This document shows, in pieces, positions 8,327-18,916 of a DNA stretch of 64,000 nucleotides; position 1 is the first letter of the stretch; the number at the start of each line of letters is the position of its first letter. The DNA is from Clostridium sp. 12(A) (GTDB lineage: Bacteria; Bacillota; Clostridia; Lachnospirales; Lachnospiraceae): positions 186,001 through 250,000 of the forward strand of contig JAGI01000003.1 in the NCBI GenBank assembly GCA_000526575.1, in the 5' to 3' direction. The notes below the pieces were generated by a model. It searched no databases, was not told where the DNA came from, and saw nothing but the letters and a program-made list of their open reading frames with translations. The position numbers and the translations under genes were made by a program.

Positions 8327-8800
8327 TTAATTATTTTGACTGCATTTGATTGCATCAATGGCCAGCACGACCATAAGTGCCAGAAGACTGTCCTCCATAT
8401 CAGGCACATCAATGATATAAGTATCTGTAAAATGGAATAATTGCTTTTCAATTACGGCTACTGTTTTTCCAGTAGATGACATAATTTGATAATCCCACTC
8501 AAAAAAGCTGCCTTCCACTCTCCAGCCTTTAAAGTCTACGGAAAAGGAGGGCTTAAAGAACGTGAACTCCTTGCGGATAGTTCCTATGGTCTGACCGTTC
8601 ACCTGTATGTCAAAGCAGGGAAGAAATGAGATAATATGCTCTCTTAAGGTGGCTAGATGGTTATCATACCGATCATAAATTTGAAGCTTGTGCCCCCAGG
8701 CTGGCGTTCCTTTTACCGTATAAATGGTATTTCCACTTTCGTCGTAGATGTCATAGCTGTCAAACCAGGAGAAAAAGCGTTGTTTGAACATTAATTTCAT
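8327..8800 (-). CDS. LURP-one-related / YxjI-like protein
   Basis: 157-aa protein with the beta-strand-rich pattern of the LURP-one-related (tubby-like) fold: MKLMFKQRFFSWFDSYDIYDESGNTIYTVKG at the N-terminus, repeated D-x-x-G-x turns, and a C-terminal hydrophobic helix (LLALMVVLAIDAIKCS). Function in bacteria is unknown; membrane or phospholipid association has been suggested for the fold. The ribosome site is AAAGGGAG. The gene lies just upstream of the MerR promoter, on the same strand. Confidence 0.72.
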   Translation of the reverse strand: MKLMFKQRFFSWFDSYDIYDESGNTIYTVKGTPAWGHKLQIYDRYDNHLATLREHIISFLPCFDIQVNGQTIGTIRKEFTFFKPSFSVDFKGWRVEGSFFEWDYQIMSSTGKTVAVIEKQLFHFTDTYIIDVPDMEDSLLALMVVLAIDAIKCSQNN

Positions 8801-9062
8801 AAAATTGCTCCCTTTCCTAACATTTCATTCTTTTTCCTTCATGTATCATCTAATTCCATTGGATTTTATTATTATTCACTCCATTATTATAACAGAATGC
8901 AGACTTTTTACATACTATTTTAAAAGATACTTTATGAAAGCTGCAGTGCTACTAAATTTATAAAACGTTTTTCTTCCTCTCCTGTTCCTAATATTTCTGC
9001 AAAAACATGGAAAGTGATAAACGATAATTTACTGACATTTTTCTAAAATGTTACTTAGGGTA

Positions 9063-9089
9063 CAAAAATTCAATTTTGTTCATAAAATA
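9063..9089 (+). promoter_or_regulatory. Sigma-K-like promoter for collagen-like gene
   Basis: AC at 9062-9063, 17 bases, then CATAAAATA (9081-9089), matching the sigma-K -10 pattern CATA-NNN-TA with an AC at the -35. It fits late mother-cell expression of a spore-surface protein. The rest of the 8801-9060 gap is AT-rich with no gene seen. Confidence 0.6.
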
Positions 9090-9132
9090 TATAGGCATGA
9101 TCATTTGCAGGATCTTGTCTAAAACATCTTGA

Positions 9133-11364
<2,232 letters not shown>

Positions 11365-11374
11365 TTTATTGAAA

Positions 11375-11412
11375 GCTGGGCATTAGCTGACCAAAATCAG
11401 CTGGTGTCCAGC
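11375..11412 (+). terminator. Hairpin after collagen-like gene
   Basis: Sixteen-bp stem with three G-T pairs (11375-11390 with 11397-11412) and a 6-nt loop, 10 bases after the stop codon. No T-tract follows, so it may protect the 3' end more than terminate. Confidence 0.5.
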
Positions 11413-11517
11413 TATTCTTCAAGCACAGCACCCATTTTTATAGTGGTTAGCCGTGAAGCAGATAAAGCAGATAGAGCCAATGTCAGCTACGAATATGAGA
11501 GTCTTTAAACAATGAAA

Positions 11518-11561
11518 GCTGCCAATTAACAGGATCACTACTGTTAATTGACAGCTTTTTT
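11518..11561 (+). terminator. Intrinsic terminator of collagen-like transcript
   Basis: Fifteen-bp stem with one mismatch (GCTGCCAATTAACAG / CTGTTAATTGACAGC) followed by six T. Confidence 0.92.
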
Positions 11562-11604
11562 ATCATTTGCAGAACATGCTATGTAAAATAATTCTGATAT
11601 AAAA

Positions 11605-11832
11605 CTACATCATGGCTGGTAGAACAGCCGTTGCAATAACAAGCAGTAGATTTAATATCATACCAACCAGGGCACCAATTCCTGCAGCCTTAGATGACTT
11701 TGGATTTGTTGTTTTCCAAACAAGAAATAAAATCAGTCCCACAAGCGGAATAAAGAAACCTAAAACGCCCCACCAGTTACTCCCCTTTTGTGTTTCTTCT
11801 ACACTTACTCTTTGCTCAATTGTACTCTCCAT
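11605..11832 (-). CDS. Small membrane protein
   Basis: 75 aa from the ATG at 11832 (AAGGAGAGT directly upstream; the longer frame starts at a GTG inside that site). An N-terminal soluble stretch (MESTIEQRVSVEETQKGSN) precedes two transmembrane helices (WWGVLGFFIPLVGLILFLVW and AAGIGALVGMILNLLLVIATAV) separated by a short basic loop. It resembles the small two-helix membrane proteins common in Clostridia. Function unknown. Confidence 0.7.
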   Translation of the reverse strand: MESTIEQRVSVEETQKGSNWWGVLGFFIPLVGLILFLVWKTTNPKSSKAAGIGALVGMILNLLLVIATAVLPAMM

Positions 11833-11982
11833 ACTCTCCTTCACCTTTCCATAAATATGTAAACCATAAAGTTCCGCTTACATTATAGAACAAAAAACGA
11901 CATTGTTGTTAAATATGTAACAATTAACCGTTTTGATGTAATAAATAGCAGATCTTAAATAATTTCCGGTCACACATACTGC

Positions 11983-12017
11983 AAAAAAAGCCCGGCAACC
12001 ACGAGATAGCTGCCGGA
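11983..12017 (-). terminator. Terminator of nth transcript
   Basis: CCGGCA / TGCCGG stem with flanking pairs, followed on the minus strand by GC and seven T, just after the nth stop codon. Confidence 0.9.
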
Positions 12018-12023
12018 CCATTT

Positions 12024-12668
12024 TTATGATTCTATTTTTTTATCACACCACTCTTCCAGTACGCACTCCCCGCATCTTGCCTTTCTTGAGGTACAGACTG
12101 CCCTGCCATGGTAAATCAATTGAAAATTGATCCGGTTCCAGTGTTCCTCTGGTAAAACTTTTTGTAATTCCAGCTCTACCTGCACTGGATTTTTGCCCGC
12201 TGCCCAGCCAAGGCGCCTGGATATTCGGAATACATGAGTATCTACCGTAACGCCTGGTATTCCATAGGCATCAGCCAGGAATAAGGTGGCAGTTTTTCTT
12301 CCAACTCCTGCAAGGCTTAGGAGCCCTTCCATACTTGTGGGGACCTCTCCGCCAAAATTCTCTACAATCTGCTGACAGCATTTCTTTAAATTCTTTGCTT
12401 TATTTTTATAAATCCCCACGGAACGGATTGAATTCTCAATTTCCTCCACAGATGCTTCTGCCATATCCTTTACGTCAGGAAATCGTGTAAATAGCTGAGG
12501 AAGCGTCTCTTCCACCTGCTTATCGGTACTTTGGGCGCTGAGCATAATGGCCGCCAGCAGCTGCCAGGGCTGCCGGTGATAAAAGCCCTCCTTTGTGACT
12601 CCATAAACCTCGTCTAATTTATCCAGAGTCAGTTTCAAACGCTCTTTATTTATTTCTCCCTTTTTCAT
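12024..12668 (-). CDS. nth: Endonuclease III (DNA glycosylase/AP lyase)
   Basis: 214-aa base-excision repair enzyme removing oxidised pyrimidines. The helix-hairpin-helix (about LLSLAGVGRKTATLFL) with its catalytic Lys (GRKTA), the VDTHVFRISRRLGW segment with the catalytic Asp, and a C-terminal 4Fe-4S cluster (C-x6-C-x2-C-x5-C: CTSRKARCGECVLEEWC) are all present. The start follows AAGGAGAATAC. It lies 56 bases downstream of the endonuclease Q-like gene on the same strand, and the two probably form one repair operon. Confidence 0.96.
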   Translation of the reverse strand: MKKGEINKERLKLTLDKLDEVYGVTKEGFYHRQPWQLLAAIMLSAQSTDKQVEETLPQLFTRFPDVKDMAEASVEEIENSIRSVGIYKNKAKNLKKCCQQIVENFGGEVPTSMEGLLSLAGVGRKTATLFLADAYGIPGVTVDTHVFRISRRLGWAAGKNPVQVELELQKVLPEEHWNRINFQLIYHGRAVCTSRKARCGECVLEEWCDKKIES

Positions 12669-12724
12669 ATGTATTCTCCTTCTGCCGCCGGATAATTCCC
12701 TTTTAACATCTACTAAGCTCTCTG

Positions 12725-13966
12725 TTATTCTATCTCTCCAGGCTCAAAAAGCTTTATGGTTCCGTATTCCCCGTCATATCCCGGACTGCATATCACCTTT
12801 TTCGCTCTAATCCGGGCGATACCTTCAGCGATCCATTCATTTGAGACCTTTTTGATTTCTTCAATGGGTATGTCTCTTAATATAGAAAATTCTGATCCAA
12901 GAGAATATAGTAGTTCCTGGTATTGATTTTGTACACGTTTGCTGGCTGTGGTATAGCCTGTGGAAGCTGCAACCACCTCCAAAAGGGGAACCAGACTTTC
13001 AAAAGGCTTTGCCCCCGGTAGCAGGACCTCCTCATTACGGTCGGCTAGCTGCTGGATTCTATGAGACACACCTGTGGTCAGCTTTTTGCCACAGACCGGG
13101 CATTTGCCATGGTAAGCCTTTGCCTCATCAGGAGAAAGGCATAGACCACATTTTCTATGACCATCATAGTGATATTTTCCCTCCTCCGGGAAAAATTCAA
13201 TGGTGCCGGATAATCCAGTTCCTGTATTGATAGCTTTTTTAAGCCCCTCATAGGATAAGTCTATATCCATAAGGTTGGCTTCTCTTCCCATCTTAGAAGG
13301 AGAATGGGCATCGGAGTTAGAGATAAGCTGGAATCGGTCAAGAGCCGACAGCTTTCTGATCATGGGCGGATCCGAGGAAAGCCCGGTTTCCAGCGCATGG
13401 ATATGAGGAGTTAAATCTTCAAAGCATTCCTCAATGGTATCAAAGCCAGAGAATGCGCCGAATAAGGAAAAATGAGGCGTCCAGATATGGGCTGGGAAAA
13501 ATATGGCCTCAGGGCATGATTCTAATGTCATTTCCAGCAGATCCCGGCAATCAAGGCCTAAAATGGGACGTCCATCGGAGTGAAGATTTCCGATTGCTTC
13601 TAAATTCACAGAAAGGCGCTCAGCTTCTTCCAGTCCTGGAAGGAGGATTACGCTGTGGACCTTTCTCACTTTTCCATGTTTTTTATATATAGTACTGATT
13701 TCCCCTGATATTACGAACCGTGGAGTTCTCATTTGTGGCCGGTATCCCGGTTCCAGACAATATTCTTCTTTTAACCGGTATAGTCCATCTTCTGCTGGAA
13801 CCAGCTTTTCCTTTAACTCTTCTCTCCATGCTCTATGAGTGAAATCTCCAGTTCCTAATAAATCAATTCCTTTTCTTCTTGCCCATAAATCCAGATATTC
13901 CGGGGTGCATTCCTTGCTGGTTGCTCTGGAATAATGGGAATGAATATGTAAATCTGTAATGTACAT
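12725..13966 (-). CDS. PHP-domain endonuclease Q-like protein
   Basis: 413 aa. The N-terminal PHP phosphoesterase domain has clear metal ligands (DLHIHSHYS at 5-13, GTGDFTH near 40, H near 105, SNSDAHS near 226). A four-Cys zinc-ribbon (CGLC...CPVCGKKL, about 275-300) and a helical C-terminus follow. This order matches EndoQ (COG1379/TIGR00375), which nicks DNA 5' to deaminated bases such as dU and hypoxanthine. Activity in this organism is inferred. It is paired with nth. The ribosome site is AGGTGAG. Confidence 0.82.
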   Translation of the reverse strand: MYITDLHIHSHYSRATSKECTPEYLDLWARRKGIDLLGTGDFTHRAWREELKEKLVPAEDGLYRLKEEYCLEPGYRPQMRTPRFVISGEISTIYKKHGKVRKVHSVILLPGLEEAERLSVNLEAIGNLHSDGRPILGLDCRDLLEMTLESCPEAIFFPAHIWTPHFSLFGAFSGFDTIEECFEDLTPHIHALETGLSSDPPMIRKLSALDRFQLISNSDAHSPSKMGREANLMDIDLSYEGLKKAINTGTGLSGTIEFFPEEGKYHYDGHRKCGLCLSPDEAKAYHGKCPVCGKKLTTGVSHRIQQLADRNEEVLLPGAKPFESLVPLLEVVAASTGYTTASKRVQNQYQELLYSLGSEFSILRDIPIEEIKKVSNEWIAEGIARIRAKKVICSPGYDGEYGTIKLFEPGEIE

Positions 13967-13989
13967 GTTCTCACCTGCTTTTTATAGAG

Positions 13990-14011
13990 AAAAGGGGCAT
14001 TATCTGCCCCT
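13990..14011 (-). terminator. Hairpin in the endoQ-like leader
   Basis: AGGGGCA / TGCCCCT stem with a 5-nt loop and TTT-C tail on the minus strand, about 25 bases before the start codon. Possible weak attenuator. Confidence 0.45.
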
Positions 14012-14129
14012 GTCCAAACTGAAATAGTTTCCTGGCTTCCTTTTTCTGCCGTGCCAGTCCACTTCGCTCCTGTTTTACTTTCTCCTGCTGTAATTTTAAA
14101 GTATGCTGTGTTTTTATCTTTGTAATTTT

Positions 14130-14135
14130 ATTATA
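14130..14135 (-). promoter_or_regulatory. Candidate -10 for endoQ-nth unit
   Basis: TATAAT on the minus strand about 165 bases upstream of the coding start; the matching -35 (TTCCAT at a 17-bp spacing) is weak. Confidence 0.4.
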
Positions 14136-14251
14136 GCACGGCTGTATTTTCCATGGAAGCCCCATCTTTTTCCTTGAAAACTGGTCATAATTGACTGTAA
14201 GATTTTTTTATGCTAGGATATGCCTATCAATCAGGAGAAAGGATTTTTCAG

Positions 14252-14479
14252 ATGAATATCATGAATTTAATGCAGTTAAAAGAAGCCTGGGGCGTGTTTA
14301 AAGAAAATCATCCTAAATTCCCCTTGTTTTTAAATGCTGCTTCAAAAAACGGTCTAAAAGAAGGAAGCGTGGTGGAGATTACTATCACACCTCCGGAAGG
14401 AAAAAGCATTACCACCAACATAAAGATAAAAGAATCAGACTTAAAGCTTTTTGATCAGTTAAAATCCGCATTCAAATAG
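14252..14479 (+). CDS. Small conserved-looking protein of unknown function
   Basis: 75 aa from ATG 14252 (GAAAGGA eight bases upstream); an upstream in-frame ATG at 14210 has no ribosome site. The sequence (MNIMNLMQLKEAWGVFKENHPKFPLFLNAASKNGL...VVEITITPPEGKSITTNIKI...FDQLKSAFK) is a helix-strand-strand-helix pattern with no membrane segment. Codon use and layout look genuine. Function not recognised. Confidence 0.62.
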   Translation: MNIMNLMQLKEAWGVFKENHPKFPLFLNAASKNGLKEGSVVEITITPPEGKSITTNIKIKESDLKLFDQLKSAFK

Positions 14480-14606
14480 ACCGCCTCTGTAAAAAACATT
14501 GTTGTATTTACCAAAATATGGTACAATGAACCAATCATTATGGTAAAAAGCTTCGCTATGGTCCATATTGCGGCCTGCGAACTACAACAGGAGGATTAAA
14601 AACGGA

Positions 14607-15617
14607 ATGAAACATTCTATAAAAATATTTGCCGTTGCATTGCTTCTGTCCTTCTCATTGACCCTGTCTGCTTTTGCCGGAACCTGGATGGAGGATTCTA
14701 ACGGGTGGCGCTGGCAGGAAAAGGATCAACTCTCCCCTGTATCTTCCTGGGAATGGATTGATTCCAATGAGGATGGAATGTCAGAATGCTATTATTTTGA
14801 TGAAAACGGATATCTGCTTACCAATACTACCACCCCCGACGGCTACACGGTCAATGAAAATGGAGCCTGGGTGGCTGATGGCATGGTAAGACAAAGAGCT
14901 GCCAACCCGTCTGCCGCTGCCTCTGCTAAAAAGGAAGGTAGAGAGCTCTATTATCAGGCGATCAAGAAAAGCTCGGAACTTCAGGGGCTGGATATCAGCG
15001 GTGATATTCACATGAGCCTTTCTTATACTGATATGGAAGTTCCCATTTCCATGAAGCTGCGCTTACAATACCATGACATCAATACTCCCAACATGGAATT
15101 TCTTTCGGAGACAGCGATGCAGATGATGGGATCAAAGGACGCCCATCAATCCTTTTATAAAGATGGTACCTACTATTCCAACGGCGGCACTCATAAAAAG
15201 TATAAGATGAAGATCGGCCATGAGGATATGACGAAGAATTTAACTCTTGGTGGATTGACCGGCCAGTTCTTTGCATTTATTGACAATGTTCAGATAGCAG
15301 ATGGTGATTCAGGAAGTAAGACCATCGTATATTCCAGCAGCGGAGACGGAATGGAACCATATCTCAGTAATATTAATAATGAAATATGGCCGCTTCTCAA
15401 TGAGCTAGACTTCAAGATAAACCGAATCAGCGGCAAAGCAGTTCTCACCCCGGAGGGATATTTCTCCAAGGAGGACATCACGATTGATACCACCATGGAA
15501 GAGGATGGGGAGACGGCTGGTTTTACCATGAACATCAGGCTGGATTATAACAACCCAGGCCAGGCTGTAACCATTAATTTTCCTTCTACCGATGGGTATG
15601 AAGTAGTCGTTTATTAA
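14607..15617 (+). CDS. Secreted protein with cell-wall-binding-type repeats
   Basis: 336 aa from ATG 14607 (AGGAGG site). Signal peptide about 1-25 (MKHSIKIFAVALLLSFSLTLSAFA-G). Residues 26-100 hold Trp/Gly-rich choline-binding-type repeats (GTWMEDSNGWRWQ, WEWIDSNEDGMSECYYFDENGYLLTN, ENGAWV). The rest resembles DUF6612-type lipoprotein domains: beta-rich with Met-rich strands (DIHMSLSYTDMEVPISMKLRL). It probably sits on the cell surface. It is a single-gene unit closed by a strong terminator. Confidence 0.75.
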   Translation: MKHSIKIFAVALLLSFSLTLSAFAGTWMEDSNGWRWQEKDQLSPVSSWEWIDSNEDGMSECYYFDENGYLLTNTTTPDGYTVNENGAWVADGMVRQRAANPSAAASAKKEGRELYYQAIKKSSELQGLDISGDIHMSLSYTDMEVPISMKLRLQYHDINTPNMEFLSETAMQMMGSKDAHQSFYKDGTYYSNGGTHKKYKMKIGHEDMTKNLTLGGLTGQFFAFIDNVQIADGDSGSKTIVYSSSGDGMEPYLSNINNEIWPLLNELDFKINRISGKAVLTPEGYFSKEDITIDTTMEEDGETAGFTMNIRLDYNNPGQAVTINFPSTDGYEVVVY

Positions 15618-15634
15618 CACAATACATTAATTGC

Positions 15635-15672
15635 AAAAGGGAGGAAACCAGCCGATGGTTTCCTCCCTTTTT
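15635..15672. terminator. Bidirectional terminator
   Basis: Perfect stem AAGGGAGGAAACCA / TGGTTTCCTCCCTT flanked by A and T runs, between the convergent secreted-protein and MFS genes. Confidence 0.95.
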
Positions 15673-16852
15673 ATGCTTTAAGCTTTAACCGTAGCAGATA
15701 TCTTACACTGATTACAAAAAGTATGGGAAATAGGACTGCTGCCAGAATTCCCATTTTCAAATTGTTACCTAGAATACCTGAGACCTGACCCACAAGGGTG
15801 GGGCCTGAAGAACAGCCTAAGTCCCCGGCCAGGGCAAGAAAGGCGAACATAGCCGTTCCCCCGCCCCGAATGGAGGCTGATGCCATACTAAAGGTGCCAG
15901 GCCACATGATCCCAACGGACAGACCACATATTCCACAGCCAATCAGCCCCAGTGCCGGATGAGGTGACAGGGAAATTAGAATATAGGACGCAATACATAA
16001 AATACCGCTGTAGGTCATCATTTTTCCCAAATCGATTTTTTCTCCGTACTTACCGTAAAGGGCTCTTGACGTTCCCATCATAGCTGCAAAAAACATAGGG
16101 CCTGCAAGATCACCAACCGCTTTTTTCACCTTAAGGCCCTCTTCGGCAAAGGCTGAGGCCCACTGGCTTACCGCCTGTTCGCCGGCTCCGGCACAGACCA
16201 TTAGTATCATAAATACCCAGAATATCTTTTTCCCTATAAGGGTCCTAAAGGAGATCCCCTCATCTTCCTTTATAAGAGGTGCGATTGGGACACGGAAGAA
16301 AGTAATCATGTTATAGAGCGGTATCAGCGCCCAAAAAAGGGCCAGTATCCTCCAGTTATCCACACCCAGTAATACGAAAAACACGGTGGAGATGAGAACC
16401 ACACCAACATGGCCCCAGCAGTAGAAGGAATGTAGCATGCTCATAGCCTTTTCCTTATTTTCCGTGGGACATGCCTCTACCACAGGACTTACTAAGACCT
16501 CTAAAAGTCCCCCGCCTGCTCCATAAATCATTACCGCTCCTAAAAGTCCGGTCCAGGGATTAGAAAAAAATCCTGGAAGTACCACAAGGGAAACAAGACC
16601 AAGGGCACATAGAGCAAGGGCTGTAATCATGGAAATCCGGTATCCTACCTTGTCAATCACGCCCGCTGACAACAGATCCACCAATAGCTGGATACCAAAA
16701 TTAAAGGTAACAAGAAGGGCTATCCGGGATAATGGTATGTCGTATTCCTTTTCAAACGTAAGAAACAGAAGCGGTACAAAATTGTTAATTATGGCCTGTA
16801 CAATATAGCTCATAAAGCAGGCGCGTATGGTTTTATTATAATCCTGACTCAT
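15671..16852 (-). CDS. MFS transporter
   Basis: 393 aa from the ATG at 16852 (GGGAGGAAAG site); a longer frame to 17020 overlaps the divergent AraC gene and is unlikely. About 12 hydrophobic helices are visible, with a basic loop after helix 2 (DKVGYRIS) and a broad resemblance to sugar/FucP-like carriers. It is divergent from an AraC regulator, which probably controls it. The substrate is not evident. Confidence 0.82.
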   Translation of the reverse strand: MSQDYNKTIRACFMSYIVQAIINNFVPLLFLTFEKEYDIPLSRIALLVTFNFGIQLLVDLLSAGVIDKVGYRISMITALALCALGLVSLVVLPGFFSNPWTGLLGAVMIYGAGGGLLEVLVSPVVEACPTENKEKAMSMLHSFYCWGHVGVVLISTVFFVLLGVDNWRILALFWALIPLYNMITFFRVPIAPLIKEDEGISFRTLIGKKIFWVFMILMVCAGAGEQAVSQWASAFAEEGLKVKKAVGDLAGPMFFAAMMGTSRALYGKYGEKIDLGKMMTYSGILCIASYILISLSPHPALGLIGCGICGLSVGIMWPGTFSMASASIRGGGTAMFAFLALAGDLGCSSGPTLVGQVSGILGNNLKMGILAAVLFPILFVISVRYLLRLKLKA

Positions 16853-16907
16853 TACTTTCCTCCCTGGTCTCATTTGTTGTATTATAACGCATAATAAAAT
16901 CTGATTC

Positions 16908-16937
16908 TTGCAAGATATGGCCAATTTATGATATAAT
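16908..16937 (+). promoter_or_regulatory. Promoter of AraC-family gene
   Basis: TTGCAA (16908-16913), 18-bp spacer, TATAAT (16932-16937), then AAAGGAG before the start. It sits in the short divergent gap to the MFS gene, so regulation is likely shared. Confidence 0.65.
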
Positions 16938-16966
16938 CTAGCCATTCTTTCAAAGGAGAACCATTT

Positions 16967-17884
16967 ATGCAAAGCACTAGAATACAGACAGACGAATCCA
17001 TGATGGAGCTTGCCTCCCATGGCTCAAAGGGTTTTCCTCTGCAATATTATTACGAAGACGTAGGTCAATTTGAAAACCGATGCATTGACTGGCACTGGCA
17101 CAGGGAGTTTGAGCTGGTTTCCGTTACAAAGGGCATTGTACAATGCTCCATCGGCAACATCAGTCACATACTGGAAGACGGGGATGGCTTGTTTATTAAT
17201 TCAGGAGCCATACATCGGTACGCTTCTGCAGGAAGTGCGGTGATTCCCAACGTGGTATTTTCACCAGAATTCATGGCACCGGAGGGAAGTCTGATTTATG
17301 AGCAGTACTTATCTCCCTTTCTCTCTTCCGGTATTTCTCATATCGTTTTAAAATCCATGATTCCCTGGCAAAAAAGCATCCTTAACAATCTTTTAAAGCT
17401 TTACAGCACCTGTGAGAATAAGGGGTCTGCCTGGGAACTTAAAACCCATACTTTGATCTGCCAGATATGGACAGAGCTATATGAACACCGAAACGAATTA
17501 GTCACCATGGAAAATACGGGAACCAACCGTATCTCCCAGGCCCGTTTTCGACGCATGACCATGTTTATTGAAGAAAATTACAGAAGGAGGCTTACGCTAG
17601 ATGATATTGCTGCCTCGGTAGGTGTTAGTAAACGAGAGGCACTTCGCTGCTTCCAATGCTCCGTTCCCTTATCTCCCATTGAATACCTTAACAAATATCG
17701 GCTGAAGCAGGCCTCCAACCTCCTTCTTTCTACGGGCTATTCCATAAGCACAATAGCAGAATCCACAGGATTTGAGAGTACCAGCTACTTTGACCGCTTG
17801 TTTAAAAGAGAGTTTCACACGACGCCCAGAAAGCATAGAAATGCCTTGAAAAGGCAGGAGAAAGATATGGATAAGCAATTATAA
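16967..17884 (+). CDS. AraC-family transcription regulator
   Basis: 305 aa. The N-terminal cupin-like sensing domain contains WHWHREFELVSVTKGIVQCSIG and GDGLFINSGAIHRY. Two helix-turn-helix motifs lie at the C-terminus (LTLDDIAASVGVSKREALRCFQ and SISTIAESTGFESTSYFDRLFKREF, about 205-295). This is the usual layout of sugar-responsive AraC regulators. It is divergent from the MFS gene, a typical regulator-target arrangement. Confidence 0.88.
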   Translation: MQSTRIQTDESMMELASHGSKGFPLQYYYEDVGQFENRCIDWHWHREFELVSVTKGIVQCSIGNISHILEDGDGLFINSGAIHRYASAGSAVIPNVVFSPEFMAPEGSLIYEQYLSPFLSSGISHIVLKSMIPWQKSILNNLLKLYSTCENKGSAWELKTHTLICQIWTELYEHRNELVTMENTGTNRISQARFRRMTMFIEENYRRRLTLDDIAASVGVSKREALRCFQCSVPLSPIEYLNKYRLKQASNLLLSTGYSISTIAESTGFESTSYFDRLFKREFHTTPRKHRNALKRQEKDMDKQL

Positions 17885-17900
17885 TAAGCTGCATATAACT

Positions 17901-17962
17901 AAAAACAGCTCCCCCTCACCAAAACCGTTTTCCTGCTGAAAACTGTCCCGGTGAGGGGGAGC
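17901..17962. terminator. Long terminator hairpin between AraC and small membrane gene
   Basis: Thirteen-bp perfect stem GCTCCCCCTCACC / GGTGAGGGGGAGC (17908-17920 with 17950-17962) with inner pairing. On the minus strand it ends in TGTTTTT, serving the small membrane gene; it also follows the AraC gene on the plus strand. Confidence 0.85.
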
Positions 17963-17990
17963 ATTGATATATTCAAAAGAGAATATAAGT

Positions 17991-18194
17991 CTATCTGGGA
18001 TGAATGATAAATCCTATGAAAAAGAACAGGAAAAAGTAAATCAGAACCAGAAGAAAGCAGATTTCTCCTGCCACGCGGATTTTAATAATTCTTATCCCCT
18101 TGGTCCATTTATAAAAATAATAAGATATTAATACAATTCCAAATGTGCCAAGCGAAATAGGCAGCCAGGCCATGATAAGAAAAATAAGATTCAT
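17991..18194 (-). CDS. Small two-helix membrane protein
   Basis: 67 aa with two transmembrane helices (LIFLIMAWLPISLGTFGIVLISYYF and ICFLLVLIYFFLFFFIGFII) separated by a basic loop (KWTKGIRIIKIR). The start has an AGGAGT site. It follows the ABC transporter genes on the same strand after 68 bases and may be part of that unit. Function unknown. Confidence 0.65.
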   Translation of the reverse strand: MNLIFLIMAWLPISLGTFGIVLISYYFYKWTKGIRIIKIRVAGEICFLLVLIYFFLFFFIGFIIHPR

Positions 18195-18262
18195 CGTTTT
18201 ACTCCTGAAGAACTTCCTTTTCTTATCTTCTCCCTTTTCCTTTCACTTATAAGCCGTGTTTA

Positions 18263-18916
18263 TCAGAATTGCCTTTTCTCCATGATTTTAACAGAAAAAC
18301 AATAGGAAATACCATATATCACGGCACAGATGCATGCCAAAATCCCAAAAAAGGGCGCTGGCTTTATGGTTCCTAACTGACGGAACGCTGCTGTTATATT
18401 CAAATTATTTAACTCAAAGAGTTTTGCAATGCCAAATACAACGGCAAAGATAGTTATGGATACGCCGAACAAGGCGATTCTTCCCTTTTCAATTCCAAAT
18501 TTAAATTGAATGGGAAGATTCACTGCACAAAATAATTGTACCACAAAAAGATACATAAGCGCACCCGGAAGAATTTCTCCCATATCCATATTCTTTCCTA
18601 CCAATGATTTTATGAAAACAACAGCTAAGAACAAAATCCAGACAGTGAGACTTACAAGGATTCCAAACCCGTACTTTTCCCTTACATAATCTCTTCTGCT
18701 ATAGGGCAGGGTGAAAAGAAAAGAGAATCCATTTTCAAACTCATCATAGCTGATGGTGGTAAATGTGAACATCATACACATCAGCGTCATATACCCGATG
18801 ATATATGCGGGATTAAAATTAGCGAACAGCAGCAGTGCGCAGATCATTGCAAACATGATGTAAAATTTCGCCTGGTTCTTAAACAAAATCAAATCCTTTA
18901 TAAAGAATCCTATCAT
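18263..18916 (-). CDS. ABC-2 type transporter permease
   Basis: 217 aa with about six transmembrane helices and the ABC-2 permease pattern (FKNQAKFYIMF at the N-terminus, then SFLFTLPYSRRDYVREKYG, a typical coupling segment). It overlaps or abuts the upstream ATPase gene and is the last component of a GntR-ATPase-permease unit of the YtrA type, often involved in response to cell-envelope-active peptides. The substrate is not known. Confidence 0.85.
   Translation of the reverse strand: MIGFFIKDLILFKNQAKFYIMFAMICALLLFANFNPAYIIGYMTLMCMMFTFTTISYDEFENGFSFLFTLPYSRRDYVREKYGFGILVSLTVWILFLAVVFIKSLVGKNMDMGEILPGALMYLFVVQLFCAVNLPIQFKFGIEKGRIALFGVSITIFAVVFGIAKLFELNNLNITAAFRQLGTIKPAPFFGILACICAVIYGISYCFSVKIMEKRQF

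Noticed and set aside
13971-14165. 64-codon frame before the endonuclease Q-like gene
   Set aside because: It spans the leader hairpin and probable promoter; the composition is not protein-like.
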